From Nocardia brasiliensis (GTDB taxonomy: Bacteria > Actinomycetota > Actinomycetes > Mycobacteriales > Mycobacteriaceae), in contig NZ_CP046171.1 of the NCBI RefSeq assembly GCF_011801125.1, positions 3,782,001-3,846,000 of the forward strand: a stretch of 64,000 nt of DNA. The letters are read 5' to 3'. The notes under the pieces are model-generated. The model saw nothing but the letters and a program-made list of their open reading frames with translations. It was not told where the DNA came from and searched no databases. How positions within the stretch are numbered: the stretch's first letter is position 1; every line of letters begins with the position of its first letter. This document shows positions 16,318 through 42,600 of this stretch, in pieces. Made by a program: the position numbers and the translations under genes.

Positions 16318-17396
16318 TGGGACAGACGCGGGTAGCGGTCGTCGACGGCGCGAACGGGTACGTCGCGAGCAATACGATCTGTGCGTTGCTCGAGCGCGGC
16401 GTCCCGGTGAAGGCGCTCGCCCGCGGCGCGCGCACCAGGGTGGCCGAGGCGCTCGCCGCGGCGACCATGAACGAGGCGGACGGGCCGCCGCCCGGCAGCG
16501 CGCTGGTCGAGACCTACGACTGCGAATTGGCCGAGGAATATCTGGGCATCGACGATTTCACCGCCGCGGCGATCTTCGCCGAACCGTGCGATTTCTGGCA
16601 TTTCGCCGCGGCGGTCGATCTGTCCCCGAACCGGCCCGCGTTGCTCGAGCAGGTGAATGTGCGCGGCACGGAACGGGCATTGCGACTGTTCACCGCGCAC
16701 AGCAGGCCGGGATCGCGATTCTTTCTGATCAGCACCGCCTATGTCGGTGGTATCTCGGACGCCCCGACCGAGGAGACATGGCAACCCGCTGCCGACCGCA
16801 GCCGGTTCCGGACCGTATACGAGGCGACGAAATGCGCCGGTGAGCTGGTCTTCCGGGACTACATGCGCACGCACGGGGTCGAGGGCGCGGTGCTGCGGCT
16901 CGGGCAGGTGGTCGGTTCGTCGAAGACCGCGCACACCACCTCGGACTTCGGCATCTACAACTTCATGTCGAACATGAAGCGGGTGGCCCGCCGCTTTCCC
17001 GGCGGGACCGCGGCGGTGCAGGTCGCGGCCGGGGCGACGCTCAACCTGGTGCCCATCGACACCTGCGTCGAATGGTTGCTGGGACTGGCCGAGGTCGGCG
17101 ACCTGCCGCCGATCGTGAACCTGACCGATCGGGTCGGCGTCTCGGCCGAGGACGCCATCCGCATCATCGGCCACGGATTGGGGATGACGCTGCGACCGGT
17201 ACAGCCCGAACAGTGGGGCGAGACCGAACACACCACGCTGGACCGGGCCGTGGCCGCACGCATGGCCTACACCGGAAAGTATCTGATGGAGCGGATCGAA
17301 TTCGACCGGCGCAACCTGGAGTCGGCGCTCGGCGTGTCCGCGCCGGTGTGCGACCTCGACCTGCTCGAGCGCCTGGTCACCTGGTACCTGAAGTAA
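16317..17396 (+). CDS. NAD(P)-dependent reductase (extended SDR / thioester-reductase-like)
   Basis: This 359-residue extended SDR has an N-terminal dinucleotide motif GANGYVAS, a conserved FWHFAAAVDLS, FLISTAYVGG and the catalytic Tyr/Lys in YEATKCAGE near residue 170. The layout (STAYVxG, YxxTKxxxE, then RLGQVVGSS) resembles male-sterility/thioester reductases that release carrier-bound acyl groups as aldehydes or alcohols, but there is no attached carrier domain. ATG at 16,317 has GGAG six bases upstream and overlaps the condensation gene stop. Together with that gene it may process a trans-loaded unit. A sugar epimerase-like activity is the alternative. Confidence 0.75.
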   Translation: MGQTRVAVVDGANGYVASNTICALLERGVPVKALARGARTRVAEALAAATMNEADGPPPGSALVETYDCELAEEYLGIDDFTAAAIFAEPCDFWHFAAAVDLSPNRPALLEQVNVRGTERALRLFTAHSRPGSRFFLISTAYVGGISDAPTEETWQPAADRSRFRTVYEATKCAGELVFRDYMRTHGVEGAVLRLGQVVGSSKTAHTTSDFGIYNFMSNMKRVARRFPGGTAAVQVAAGATLNLVPIDTCVEWLLGLAEVGDLPPIVNLTDRVGVSAEDAIRIIGHGLGMTLRPVQPEQWGETEHTTLDRAVAARMAYTGKYLMERIEFDRRNLESALGVSAPVCDLDLLERLVTWYLK

Positions 17397-17559
17397 CGTC
17401 GTCGAGTTGATTCGGCGCGGCGGTCGGGCCGCGGTCTGCGAGGACGGGATTGTGGTCAGTACCGCGCCGTGGCTATGGATGATCCGCACCCGAAGGGAAG
17501 CGGGCGTTCGGTCGAGCTGGTGCCGCTGCGCGATCTGGCCGACCAGCCGGCCGATTCCG
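17397..17559. other. Convergent intergenic region with GC-rich hairpin
   Basis: This 163-base gap lies between the stops of the reductase and the regulator. CGCGGC (17,416-17,421) and GCCGCG (17,428-17,433) can form a six-base stem with a six-base loop twenty bases after the reductase stop, a possible transcription terminator. No T-tract follows, so the call is weak. No gene is seen here. Confidence 0.3.
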
Positions 17560-20500
17560 TTACAGCGCCTTCGGATCGGCCATCATCGCCATCGCCGAGG
17601 TCCGCCGCGCCGCGGTGAGTTCGCCCCGGATCAGGTCCGCGGCTCTGCGGAACTCCGCCGAACGCGAGTCCGCGGCCCTGGTCGCCCGCCCGGCCAGGAA
17701 GGTCGAGTCGATGCCGGCGACATGCTCGGCGATGCGCCGGGCTTCCGGGATGCCGAGGCCGACCGCGATCGCCAGCGCGTCCTTCCAATGCTGGCGGGCC
17801 ACCGAGAAATGCGCCGAGCAGTAGTTCACGGTCGCGATCGCGTCGTAGGCGAGCACCTCCTCGTAGGGTGAGCCGGACGCGCACGCGATGTGCAGCGCCC
17901 GTTCGTAATGGGCCAGCGCTTCCCGGCGGTGCCCGCGGCGGCGGTGCACGTCACCGATCCCCAGATGCGTGCAGCACTTGAGGATCAGGTCGTTGTTGCG
18001 CTCGGCGCGCGCCAACGCGGCGTGGAAGCTGTCCAGCGCGGGCTCGTACTTCTCCAGGTGCGTGTAGACGGTGCCGGTCCGGATCGAAAGATAATTGTGG
18101 AACAGGGTTTTCGAGGAGATCGCGGCCAGCGACTGCTCGGCCGCACTCAGATGCGCCAGCGCGTCGTCGTAGCGCCCGACCCGCACCGCCGTGTCGCTGA
18201 GCCGCATCAGGGCACAGGACCGCAGATATGGATCGCCGGTGTCGTCGGAGATCGTGACGGCCTGGCGCAGATAGTCGAACGCGTCGTCGACGTAGCCCAT
18301 CCGCTCGTGGACCTGACCGAGCCCCTGTAGCGCATAGCCTTCCAGGAATCGGTCACCGATCAGGCGCGACAGCAACAGGCACTGGTGGTAACCCATGAGC
18401 GCGTCGCGGTAGCGGGCCATGCGGAAGTAGACCAGGCCGCTGTGGTGCATGGCCCGTGCGGCGTTGGAGTAGTCGCGCATGCCGTGCGCGAGCCGTACCG
18501 CGTCGTCGAGCACCACCAACGCCTGCTGACAGTGGCGCATCCGCCATAGCGTGTAGCCGAGGTTCACCAGCAGCCGGCATTCCTCGGCCTGCTCACCGTT
18601 GTGCCTGGCCACCTCGACCGCGTCGAAGTGCATCGTGATGGCGTCGTCGGAGCAGCGCAACCCGGTGACGTAAGGCCACCACAGGATTTCGGAGAACAGG
18701 CGGTTGTAGTCGGACCAGCGCGCCCGGGTCGCCTCCCGCGCCACGGCGAGCAGGTTGAGTCGCTCGGTGTGCAGCCACGAGACGCACTCGTGGTGACTGT
18801 CCAGACCGGGCAGCGGCGTGTTCGGCTTGGGCAGGTCGGTGATGCGGCTCGTGCGATCGGGCAGGATCTCGGTGCCGACTCGCCAGGCGGCGTAGCGGTA
18901 GTAATCGAAAAGCCGGGTCAGTGCGGCACCGTCGTCGTTGGCGGGTTGTTCCAGGGTCGCGGCATAGTCGCGCACCAGGTTGTGGAACCGGTAGCGTTCG
19001 GAGACAACCTGTTCCAGTAGGTGCACGTCGACGAGCGCCTCGAGGATCTGCTCGGCGGCACACGTGCCGATGTCGGCGAGCGCGGCGGTGGCGTAGGTGT
19101 CGAAGTCGCGGCCGGGGTGCAGGCCGAGCAGGCGGAAGACCCGCTGTTGCTCGGGCGGCAGGTCCTGGAAGCTCGCGGTGAGTGCGGCGGCCACGCTGCG
19201 CGAGCCGGCCGCGAGGTGTTCGAGGCGGTGGCTCGGATGTCGGAGCCGCTCGGCGATCCGGTCGATCGGCCAGACCGGCCGGGCGCGTAGCCGCCCCGCC
19301 GCGATGCGGATGGCCAGCGGCAGGTAGCCGCACAGGCGCACGGTCTCCTCGACCGCGTCGGGCTCGGTCGTGACCCGGTCGTCGTCGACGATGGCGGCGA
19401 ACAGGGCCTTGGCGTCCTCCGGCGCGAGCACGTCCAGCGACAAGGTCTGGGAGACCTCGAGGTCCACCAGTCTGCGCCTGCTGGTGATCAGCACCAGACA
19501 GCTCGGGGTGCCCGGCAGCAGCGGCCGGACCTGATCGGCGTCGGCGACATTGTCGAAGACCAGCAACGCCGACCGCGACGCGATCTCGGTGCGCCACAGG
19601 GCGGCTCGGGCGTCGAGATCAGGGGGAATCGATTCGCTCGGCACGCCGACCGCGCGCAACAGCCGATCCAGCGCCACCATCGGTTCGACCGGCGCGCTCT
19701 CGGCCGCGTGTCCGTGCAGATCGATGTAGAGCTGGGCATCGGGATAGCGGCTGCCGAGTTGATGCGCCGCGTGGATCGCCAGTGTCGTCTTGCCGACGCC
19801 CGCCATGCCGTCGATCGCCTCGATCAACACCGTCGGGCGGCCCGCCTTGGGCGGCAGATCGGCGAGCAACCGGTTCATCTCGTCGGTGCGGCCGGTGAAA
19901 TCAGCGATGTCGCCGGGTAACTGGTTGCGGCTCGGCAGCGTCTCCGGCCGTGGCTCCAGCACGGCGCCGAGGTCGGCGGGCGTGGGCGGTCCGTCGCCGG
20001 GCGGGGCCGGGCGCGGCGCGTCCTGGTCCGCGCCGCCGAGCTCGGCGGCGCCCGCGGGCGGCGGTTCGATCTCGTCGCGCAGGATGCGCCGATGCAGTTC
20101 GCGCAGTTCCCGGCCCGGCTCGATGCCGATCTCCTCGGCGAGCCTGCGCTGCGCGTCCTGGAAGACCAGCAGCGCCTCGGCCTGGCGGCCGCAGTGATAC
20201 AGGCCGAGCATGAGCAGCGTGCGGAACCGCTCCTGCAGCGGGTAGGCCGTGACCAGCGGGGCGAGCTCGGCGACCGCCTCGGCGTGGTGGCCGAGGGCGA
20301 TCTTGATCCCGGCCCGGTGCTCGAGCGCGGTGAGATAGCGCTCCTGGAGCCTGCGGCGCTCGCCCTCGATGATCGGACCGGCCAGTCCGCTGAACGGCTC
20401 GCCGCGCCACAGCGCCAGCGCCGCGTCGGTGTGCGCGGCGGCCGCGGTCAGGTCGCTGTCGCGCCTGCACCGTTCCGCGGTCGCGAGCAGCCGGTCGAAC

Positions 20501-20826
20501 GCGACGTGATCGGAGAGCGTGGGGTCGCCGTGTAGGACGTACCCCGTCTCGGACCACACCAGCGCGGGCTCGGCGACCTTGCGCCGCGGCGCCAGTGCGC
20601 GCCGCAGCCTGCTGACGTAGGTCTGCACACCGTTGCGCGCGTCACCGGGCGGGTGTTCACCCCACACCCCGTCGATGATCGCGTTCACCGTTACCGGCCG
20701 GTTCATCTCCAGCATCAGCGCTGCGAGCACTGCCTGTTGTTTCGCCGGGCCCAGCTCGATTTCACGGTCATCCCGCCATGCCGTGAACGAGCCGAGCACC
20801 CCATATCTGATCTGAGTTCGAGCCAT
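17560..20826 (-). CDS. SARP/AfsR-family transcriptional regulator with NB-ARC and TPR domains
   Basis: This 1,088-residue regulator has three parts. The first is a SARP module with an OmpR-type winged helix (residues 5-95) and bacterial transcriptional activation domain (about 100-255). The second is an NB-ARC ATPase with Walker A GMAGVGKTT near residue 343 and Walker B ALLVFDNV. The third is a TPR array (about 720-1,050). AfsR-like proteins activate pathway genes by binding direct repeats in promoters. ATG at 20,826 is chosen over the longer frame because AGGAGGG sits seven bases upstream. It is divergent from the NRPS genes and lies between them and the accessory operon, so it is the likely cluster activator. 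Confidence 0.93.
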   Translation of the reverse strand: MARTQIRYGVLGSFTAWRDDREIELGPAKQQAVLAALMLEMNRPVTVNAIIDGVWGEHPPGDARNGVQTYVSRLRRALAPRRKVAEPALVWSETGYVLHGDPTLSDHVAFDRLLATAERCRRDSDLTAAAAHTDAALALWRGEPFSGLAGPIIEGERRRLQERYLTALEHRAGIKIALGHHAEAVAELAPLVTAYPLQERFRTLLMLGLYHCGRQAEALLVFQDAQRRLAEEIGIEPGRELRELHRRILRDEIEPPPAGAAELGGADQDAPRPAPPGDGPPTPADLGAVLEPRPETLPSRNQLPGDIADFTGRTDEMNRLLADLPPKAGRPTVLIEAIDGMAGVGKTTLAIHAAHQLGSRYPDAQLYIDLHGHAAESAPVEPMVALDRLLRAVGVPSESIPPDLDARAALWRTEIASRSALLVFDNVADADQVRPLLPGTPSCLVLITSRRRLVDLEVSQTLSLDVLAPEDAKALFAAIVDDDRVTTEPDAVEETVRLCGYLPLAIRIAAGRLRARPVWPIDRIAERLRHPSHRLEHLAAGSRSVAAALTASFQDLPPEQQRVFRLLGLHPGRDFDTYATAALADIGTCAAEQILEALVDVHLLEQVVSERYRFHNLVRDYAATLEQPANDDGAALTRLFDYYRYAAWRVGTEILPDRTSRITDLPKPNTPLPGLDSHHECVSWLHTERLNLLAVAREATRARWSDYNRLFSEILWWPYVTGLRCSDDAITMHFDAVEVARHNGEQAEECRLLVNLGYTLWRMRHCQQALVVLDDAVRLAHGMRDYSNAARAMHHSGLVYFRMARYRDALMGYHQCLLLSRLIGDRFLEGYALQGLGQVHERMGYVDDAFDYLRQAVTISDDTGDPYLRSCALMRLSDTAVRVGRYDDALAHLSAAEQSLAAISSKTLFHNYLSIRTGTVYTHLEKYEPALDSFHAALARAERNNDLILKCCTHLGIGDVHRRRGHRREALAHYERALHIACASGSPYEEVLAYDAIATVNYCSAHFSVARQHWKDALAIAVGLGIPEARRIAEHVAGIDSTFLAGRATRAADSRSAEFRRAADLIRGELTAARRTSAMAMMADPKAL

Positions 20827-20910
20827 GGACAAGCCCTCCTGAACCATGTGCTGCCAGCGCAGAGCATAGGCGGCGTCGGCTCTGCCCAGCGCGGGAACGC
20901 GGGGATAGTT

Positions 20911-20925
20911 ACCAGTTTGACCAGT
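20911..20925. repeat. Short direct repeat ACCAGT x2, possible activator site
   Basis: ACCAGT occurs at 20,911-20,916 and 20,920-20,925, separated by TTG. It lies in the AT-richer part of the regulator/NRPS intergenic region, about 85 bases upstream of the regulator start. Binding by the SARP regulator is possible but unproven. Confidence 0.25.
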
Positions 20926-21067
20926 CATTTATGCACTAGTACAGCGCCAGTTACGCAGGCAGGGACATCCTGATCGAGTGTGCTGCACCAGGATTCGGGG
21001 GCATCGACGCGCGGGGCGACCGGCAGGCCGGCGACCTCGCGATCGCGCATCCAGTTATGGTCGAGCG

Positions 21068-21080
21068 TCCACTAGGTGGA
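21068..21080. promoter_or_regulatory. 13-bp inverted repeat upstream of NRPS gene
   Basis: TCCAC and GTGGA flank the three-base centre TAG, giving a perfect five-base inverted repeat about 130 bases upstream of the NRPS start. The size suits a dimeric repressor half-site, but such short palindromes arise by chance in GC-rich DNA. Confidence 0.22.
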
Positions 21081-21207
21081 TCGGCCAGGCAGTGCACCAG
21101 TTGAGCCGCCGTACCGGCCTGCCCGCGCGGGTTCCGGACGCGGTTGCCGCCCACGGGGATTCGGTGTGGGCGACGCGCGCGTGTCCTGACAGGTGAGGGA
21201 GTTCGCT

Positions 21208-36506
<15,299 letters not shown>

Positions 36507-36507
<1 letters not shown>

Positions 36508-39500
36508 TGATTCCGTTGTCCTACGCGCAGCGCAGGTTGTGGTTCATCCACCGCATGGAGGGCCCGTCGGCCACCTACAACATGCCGTTGACGGTGCGGT
36601 TGACCGGCCGGTTCGACGCGGGCGCCTTCGCGGCGGCGGTCGGTGACGTGGTCGGCAGGCACGAGAGCCTGCGCACGGTCTTCGTCGAGGTCGACGGCGT
36701 GCCCGGACAGCGGGTGCTCGACGTGGAGCGCGTCGAGGTACCGGTATCCGTGGTGGCGGTGGACCCCGCCGACCTGGACACCGCTGTGGCGGCGGCGGTG
36801 CGCTACGAATTCGACCTGGCGAGTGAGATCCCGGTCCGCGCCGAGGTGTTCCGCTACGCGGAGCACGCCTGCGTGGTGGTGCTGTTGATCCATCACATCG
36901 CCGGGGACGGATGGTCGATGACCCCGCTGCTGCGCGACCTGTCCGAGGCCTACGCGGCCCGACGGCGGGGTGGCGCGCCGGCGTGGGAGCCGCTGCCGGT
37001 GCAGTACGTGGATTACACACTGTGGCAACAGGAATTGCTCGGATCGGCCACCGACCCGGACAGTGTGCTGTCCCGGCAACTCGCGTACTGGCGGCGGGAA
37101 TTGGACGGCGTGCCCGAACAGCTGCCGGTGCCGGCGGATCGGCCACGGCCGCCGGTGGCCAGCGGGCGCGGGGACCTGCTGGTGCACCGGGTCGAGCCGG
37201 AACTGCGCGCCGAGGTGCAGCGATACGCCGACGCCTCGGGTGCCACCGTCTCAATGGTGCTGCAGTCGGCCTTGGCCGTGCTGCTGGCGAAACTCGGTGC
37301 GGGCGAGGATATTCCGCTCGGCGCGCCCATCGCGGGCCGCACCGACGACGCGCTGGAAGACCTCGTGGGATTCTTCGTCAACACCTGGGTGCTGCGCGCC
37401 CACGTGTCTGCGACCGCGACCTTCGCGGAGATTCTCGAACAGGTGAAGGCGAAAGCCTTGGCCGCGTACGAGAATCAGGACCTCCCGTTCGAATTGCTGG
37501 TCGAGCTGCTCAACCCGGCGCGTTCGGCCGCGCGCCATCCGCTGTTCCAGGTACTGCTGAGCGTCCAGAACAACACCGCACCGGCCTTTTCCCTGTCCGG
37601 GGTCGATGTCGAGCCGTACGCCTTGGCCACGACGACGTCACGATTCGACCTGACGTTCAATGTCGGTGCCGCGGGCGCGGGTTGGGACATCCACGTCGAG
37701 TACGCCACCGATCTGTTCGATCGGGTCACCATCGAGGCGATGGTGGCCCGATTTGTCCGGCTGTTGCGGGTGGTCGTGGCCGCACCGGACCGTCGGATCG
37801 GATCGCTCGAGGTGCTCGACTCCGTCGAACGCGAATCGATGCTGCGGCGCTGGAACGACACCGCGCGCGAGCTCCCCGCCCGCACCCTTGTCGAGCTGTT
37901 CGAAGCCCAGGCCGCGCGCACACCGGACGCGATCGCGGTGATCCGCGGCGCGGACCGGCTGAGCTATCGGGACCTCGATGCGCGCGCGGATCGGCTGGCG
38001 CGCGTGCTGATCTCGCGGGACGTGGGCCCGGACCGCATCGTCGCGGTGGCCTTGCCGCGCTCGGCGGACCTGGCGGTCGCGCTGGTCGCGGTGCTGAAGG
38101 CCGGGGGCGGCTATCTGCCGATCGATCCCGGGTATCCCTCGGAGCGGCTGGCTTTCGTGCTCGCCGACGCGGCGCCGGTCGTGCTGGTCACCGATTCGGG
38201 TACGGCGCGGGTGCTGCCGGACACGGAGATCCCGCGCCTGTATATCGACACCGAGGATACCGGTCGGGTGGGTCCGGTACGGCTGCCCCGTGCCGACGAC
38301 CTGGCGTACGTGATCTACACCTCCGGGTCGACCGGCGTGCCGAAAGGTGTTGGTATCACCCATCGCAACGTGGTGAACCTGGTGGCCCAGGCGTGGTCGG
38401 CCGGGCCGTCGGATCGGGTGCTGGTGCACTCCTCGATCGCGTTCGACGCGTCCACCTATGAGATCTGGCCCGCGCTGTGCGGTGGCGCGACTTTGGTGAT
38501 CGCGGCCGAACAACGGTCGGACCCGGCGGAGATCGCGCGGCTCGTGGCGCGGCACGCGGTGACGAAGATGTTCGCGACGCCGGTCCTGCTGGCGGCGTTG
38601 GTCGAATACGTCGCGCCCTTGCCGGACCGGCCGCTGACCACCCTGACCCAGGTGAACACCGGTGCGGACACGGTGTCCGCGGCGCTGGTCGATGGGCTGC
38701 GGTCGGTGTGCGGGGGCGTGCGAGTGGACAACCTCTACGGGCCGACCGAGGCGACGGTGCACGTGAGCTCGCATGTGGTCCCCGCGATCGTGCCCGGTGC
38801 GACGGTGCCGATCGGTGGCCCTGTGGCCAATACTCGGTTGTACGTGCTGGATTCGCGATTGCTGCCCGTGCCCGTCGGGGTCGAGGGCGAATTGTATGTC
38901 GCCGGTGCGCAAGTGGCGCGTGGCTATCGGGGCCGTGCCGGGTTGACGGCGGCTCGGTTCGTGGCCGATCCGTTCGACCCCGCGGGCGGTCGTTTGTATC
39001 GGACCGGGGATGTGGTGCGGTGGCACCGGTCCGGGGTGCTGGAGTTCGCGGGGCGGGTCGACGATCAGGTCAAGATCCGCGGGTTCCGGGTCGAACCGGG
39101 CGAGGTGGCGGCCGCGCTGACCCAGCATCCCCGCGTCGCCCAGGCGGTGGTGGTCGCGGTGGACTCCGCCTCGCGTGGCAAGCAGCTGGTCGGGTACGTG
39201 GTCGCCGAACGCACGGCCGCGACCGAACTCGACGGCGCCGAGGTGCGGCGCTTCCTCGGTACCCGGTTGCCGGACTTCCTGGTGCCCGCCGCGGTGCTGG
39301 TGGTGGACGCGGTGCCGCTGACCGCGAACGGCAAGCTCGATCGGGCCGCGTTGCCGGCGCCGGAGCTGCGGTCCACGGCCGACTATCGCGCGCCCGGCAC
39401 GCCGCAGGAGCGACTGCTCGCCGAGCTGTTCGCCGAGGTGCTCGGCGTGGACAGGGTCGGGGTGGACGACAGCTTCTTCGAACTCGGCGGTCACTCGCTG

Positions 39501-39650
39501 CTGGCGACGCGGCTGGCCAGCCGCGTGCGCACGGCGTTGGGCGCGGAGGTCGCGATCCGCGCGATCTTCGAGGCGCCGACCGTGGCGCAGTTGGTGACGC
39601 GGCTCGATTCCGGGGCCCGGCCCCGGCCCGCGCTGTCGGTACGTCCGCGT
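36507..39650 (+). other. NRPS module 5: C-A-T
   Basis: The protein starts directly at the first condensation motif ([11 protein letters not shown]), with no docking helix. Pocket residues read D-A-Y-F-N-G-L-V-H, the group shared with modules 3, 7 and 9. The condensation motif is HHIAGDG and the carrier is [10 protein letters not shown]. Confidence 0.85.
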
Positions 39651-42600
39651 CCGGCGGTGTTGCCCCTGTCGTACGCGCAGCGGCGGCTCTGGTTCGTACA
39701 TCGCCTGGAGGGGCCCTCGGCCACCTTCAACATCCCGTTGGCGGTGCGGTTGCGTGGCGTGGATGTGGCGGCGCTCGGCGCGGCATTGCGGGATGTGGTC
39801 GTCAGGCACGAGAGCCTGCGCACCCGCTTCACCGAGACCGGTGGCGTGCCCGCGCAACAGATCGTCGCCGCGGACAGCGTCGAGGTCCCCGTCGTCGTGA
39901 CCGCGACCGACCCCGGCGCGCTGTCCGGCGCGGTACGGGCCGCCGTGCGTTACGGTTTCGACCTCGCGACGCAGATCCCGGTGCGCGCCACCGTGTTCCG
40001 CTGCGCCGAGGACGAGTGTGTGCTGGTGCTGCTGATCCATCACATCGCCGGGGACGGCTGGTCGATGACGCCGCTGCTGCGGGACCTGGCCACGGCTTAC
40101 GCCGCCCGCCGCGCGGGCCTGCCGCCGGAGTGGTCGCCGCTACCGGTGCAATACGCCGATTACACGCTGTGGCAACGTGACCTGCTCGGCGCGTCGACCG
40201 ATCCGGACAGCGTGCTGTCGCGGCAGTTCGAATACTGGCGGCACGAACTGGCGGACCTGCCGGAACAGCTGCGGCTGCCAACGGACCGGCCGCGGCCGCG
40301 GGTCGCGGGCTATCGCGGGGACGTGGTGGCGTTCGACATCGATGTCGCGACGCGTGCCGCGGTCGAGCGGGTGGCGGCCCGCGAGGGCGCGACCGTCGCG
40401 ATGGTGTTGCAGTCGGCTTTGGCGGTGCTGCTGTTCGAACTCGGTGCGGGCCAGGATATTCCGCTCGGCTCGCCGATCGCCGGTCGTACCGACGAGGCCT
40501 TGACCGACCTGGTCGGGTTCTTCGTCAACACCTGGGTGCTGCGCGCCGCCGTGCGGCCCGCCGCGTCGTTCGCCGAGCTGCTCGCCCAGGTGCGGACGAA
40601 AGCGCTTGCCGCGTACGAGAACCAGGACCTGCCGTTCGAGCTGTTGGTGGAGCTGCTCGATCCGGTGCGCTCCGCGGCGCATCATCCGCTGTTCCAGGTG
40701 TCGCTGGCATTCCAGAACAACGTCCTGCCGACCCTCGACCTGCCCGGCGCCGAATTCACGCCCTACGATGTGTCGCTGGGCGTCGCACGCTTCGATCTGC
40801 TGTTCAACATCGCCGACGCCCCCGCCGGTCAGGCCTGGCGCGGGTTGGTCGAATACGCCACCGAGCTGTTCGATCGCGGCACGGTCGAGACCATGGTGGC
40901 ACGGCTGCTGCGGGTGCTCGGCCAGGTCACGGCCGACCCGGACCTGCCGGTGGGGCGTGTGGACGTGCTCGATCCCGGCGAGCGAGATGCCATGGTGCGC
41001 CGGTGGAACGGCGTCGCCGCGCCGGTGCGGGAGACCACCGTGGTCGGGCTGTTCGCGGCGCAGGCCGCCCGCACACCGGAGGCGCTCGCGGTCGTCTGCG
41101 CCGATGCCGAACTGACCTATCGTGAGCTCGACGCGCGCGCCGACGGTCTCGCCCGGGTGCTGGCCGGGCTCGGCGTCGGGCCGGACGCCGTTGTCGCCGT
41201 GGCCTTACCGCGCACCGCGGCGTTGCTCGTGGCGTTGCTCGGCGTGCTGAAGGCCGGCGGCGGCTACCTGCCGATCGATCCGGCGTATCCCTCGGATCGG
41301 GTGCGCTTCGTGCTCGCCGATGCCGCACCCGTCGTCGTGGTGACCGACTCCGCCACCGCGCCGCTGCTGCCCGATACCGCCGTGCCGCAGCTGCGCCTGG
41401 ACGGCGGCTTGGCGGCGGGCGCGGGCGTCGCGCGGTTGCCGCGCCCGCAGCACCTGGCCTACGTGATCTATACCTCCGGCTCGACCGGCGTCCCCAAAGG
41501 CGTTGGTGTCACCCATCGCAACGTGGTGAACCTGGTGGCGCAGGCATGGCCGATCGAGGCGGGGGAGCGGGTGCTGGTGCACTCCTCGATCGCGTTCGAC
41601 GCCTCCACCTACGAGATCTGGCCGGCACTGTGCGGCGGCGCGACCCTGGTGCTGGCCGGGGCCGAGCGGTCCGATCCCGGCGAGATGACCCGGCTCATCG
41701 CGGCGAGGTCGGTGACGAAGATGTTCGCGACGCCGCCCTTGCTCGCGGCCTTGACCGAACATGTCGCGTCGTTGCCCGCCGACCCGCTGCGGTCGCTGCG
41801 GCGCGTCATCGTCGGCGGTGCCGAATTGAGCGCGGGTGTCGTGCGCAAGGCGACGGCACGCGCCACCGCGCCGCGGATCGTGAACGGTTACGGTCCCACC
41901 GAGACGACGGCCTGCGTGACCGATCACGAGGCCGATCCGGCGTGCGAGGGCGCGGTGCCGATCGGTCGTCCGGTGCCGAATACTCGGGTGTACGTGCTGG
42001 ATTCGTGGCTGAACCCGGTCCCGCTCGGCGTGCCCGGTGAGTTGTATGTGGCCGGTGCGCAAGTGGCGCGCGGTTACCGGGGCCGGTTCGGGCTGACCGC
42101 GGCGCGGTTCATCGCCGATCCGTTCGACGACGCCGGCGGCCGGTTGTATCGCACCGGCGACGTGGTGCGCTGGACGGCGGCGGGCGTGCTGGAGTTCGTT
42201 GGCCGCGCCGACGACCAGGTGAAGATCCGCGGCTTCCGCGTGGAGCCCGGCGAGGTGGAAGCCGTGCTGGCGCAACATCCGTCGGTCACCCAGGCGGTGG
42301 TGCTCGCCCGCGCCACCGGGACCGGCGACAGGCGACTGGTGGGATACGCGGCCACCGGCGATCCCGAACTCGACGGCGCCGAGGTGCGCGGTTTCGTCGC
42401 CGAGCGACTGCCGGAGTTCATGGTGCCCGCGGTCGTCATGGTGCTGGCGGCGCTGCCCCTGACCGCGAACGGCAAGCTCGACCGCGCCGCGCTGCCCGAC
42501 CCCGAGTTCGTCTCCTCGGCGCGCTTCCAAGCGCCGCGCACCGCCCAGGAGCAGGTGCTGGCGACGGTGTTCGCGGAGGTGCTCGGGGTCGAGAAGGTCG

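Larger units (their letters stand above)
20827..21207. promoter_or_regulatory. Divergent promoter region between regulator and NRPS genes
   Basis: This 381-base gap contains no convincing gene. It should hold the promoter of the regulator and that of the 36-kb NRPS transcript. Two candidate sites are visible: a direct repeat ACCAGT-TTG-ACCAGT at 20,911-20,925 and an inverted repeat TCCAC-TAG-GTGGA at 21,068-21,080. The stretch around 20,905-20,945 is AT-richer than its surroundings, as expected near a promoter. No -35/-10 pair can be named with confidence. Confidence 0.5.
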
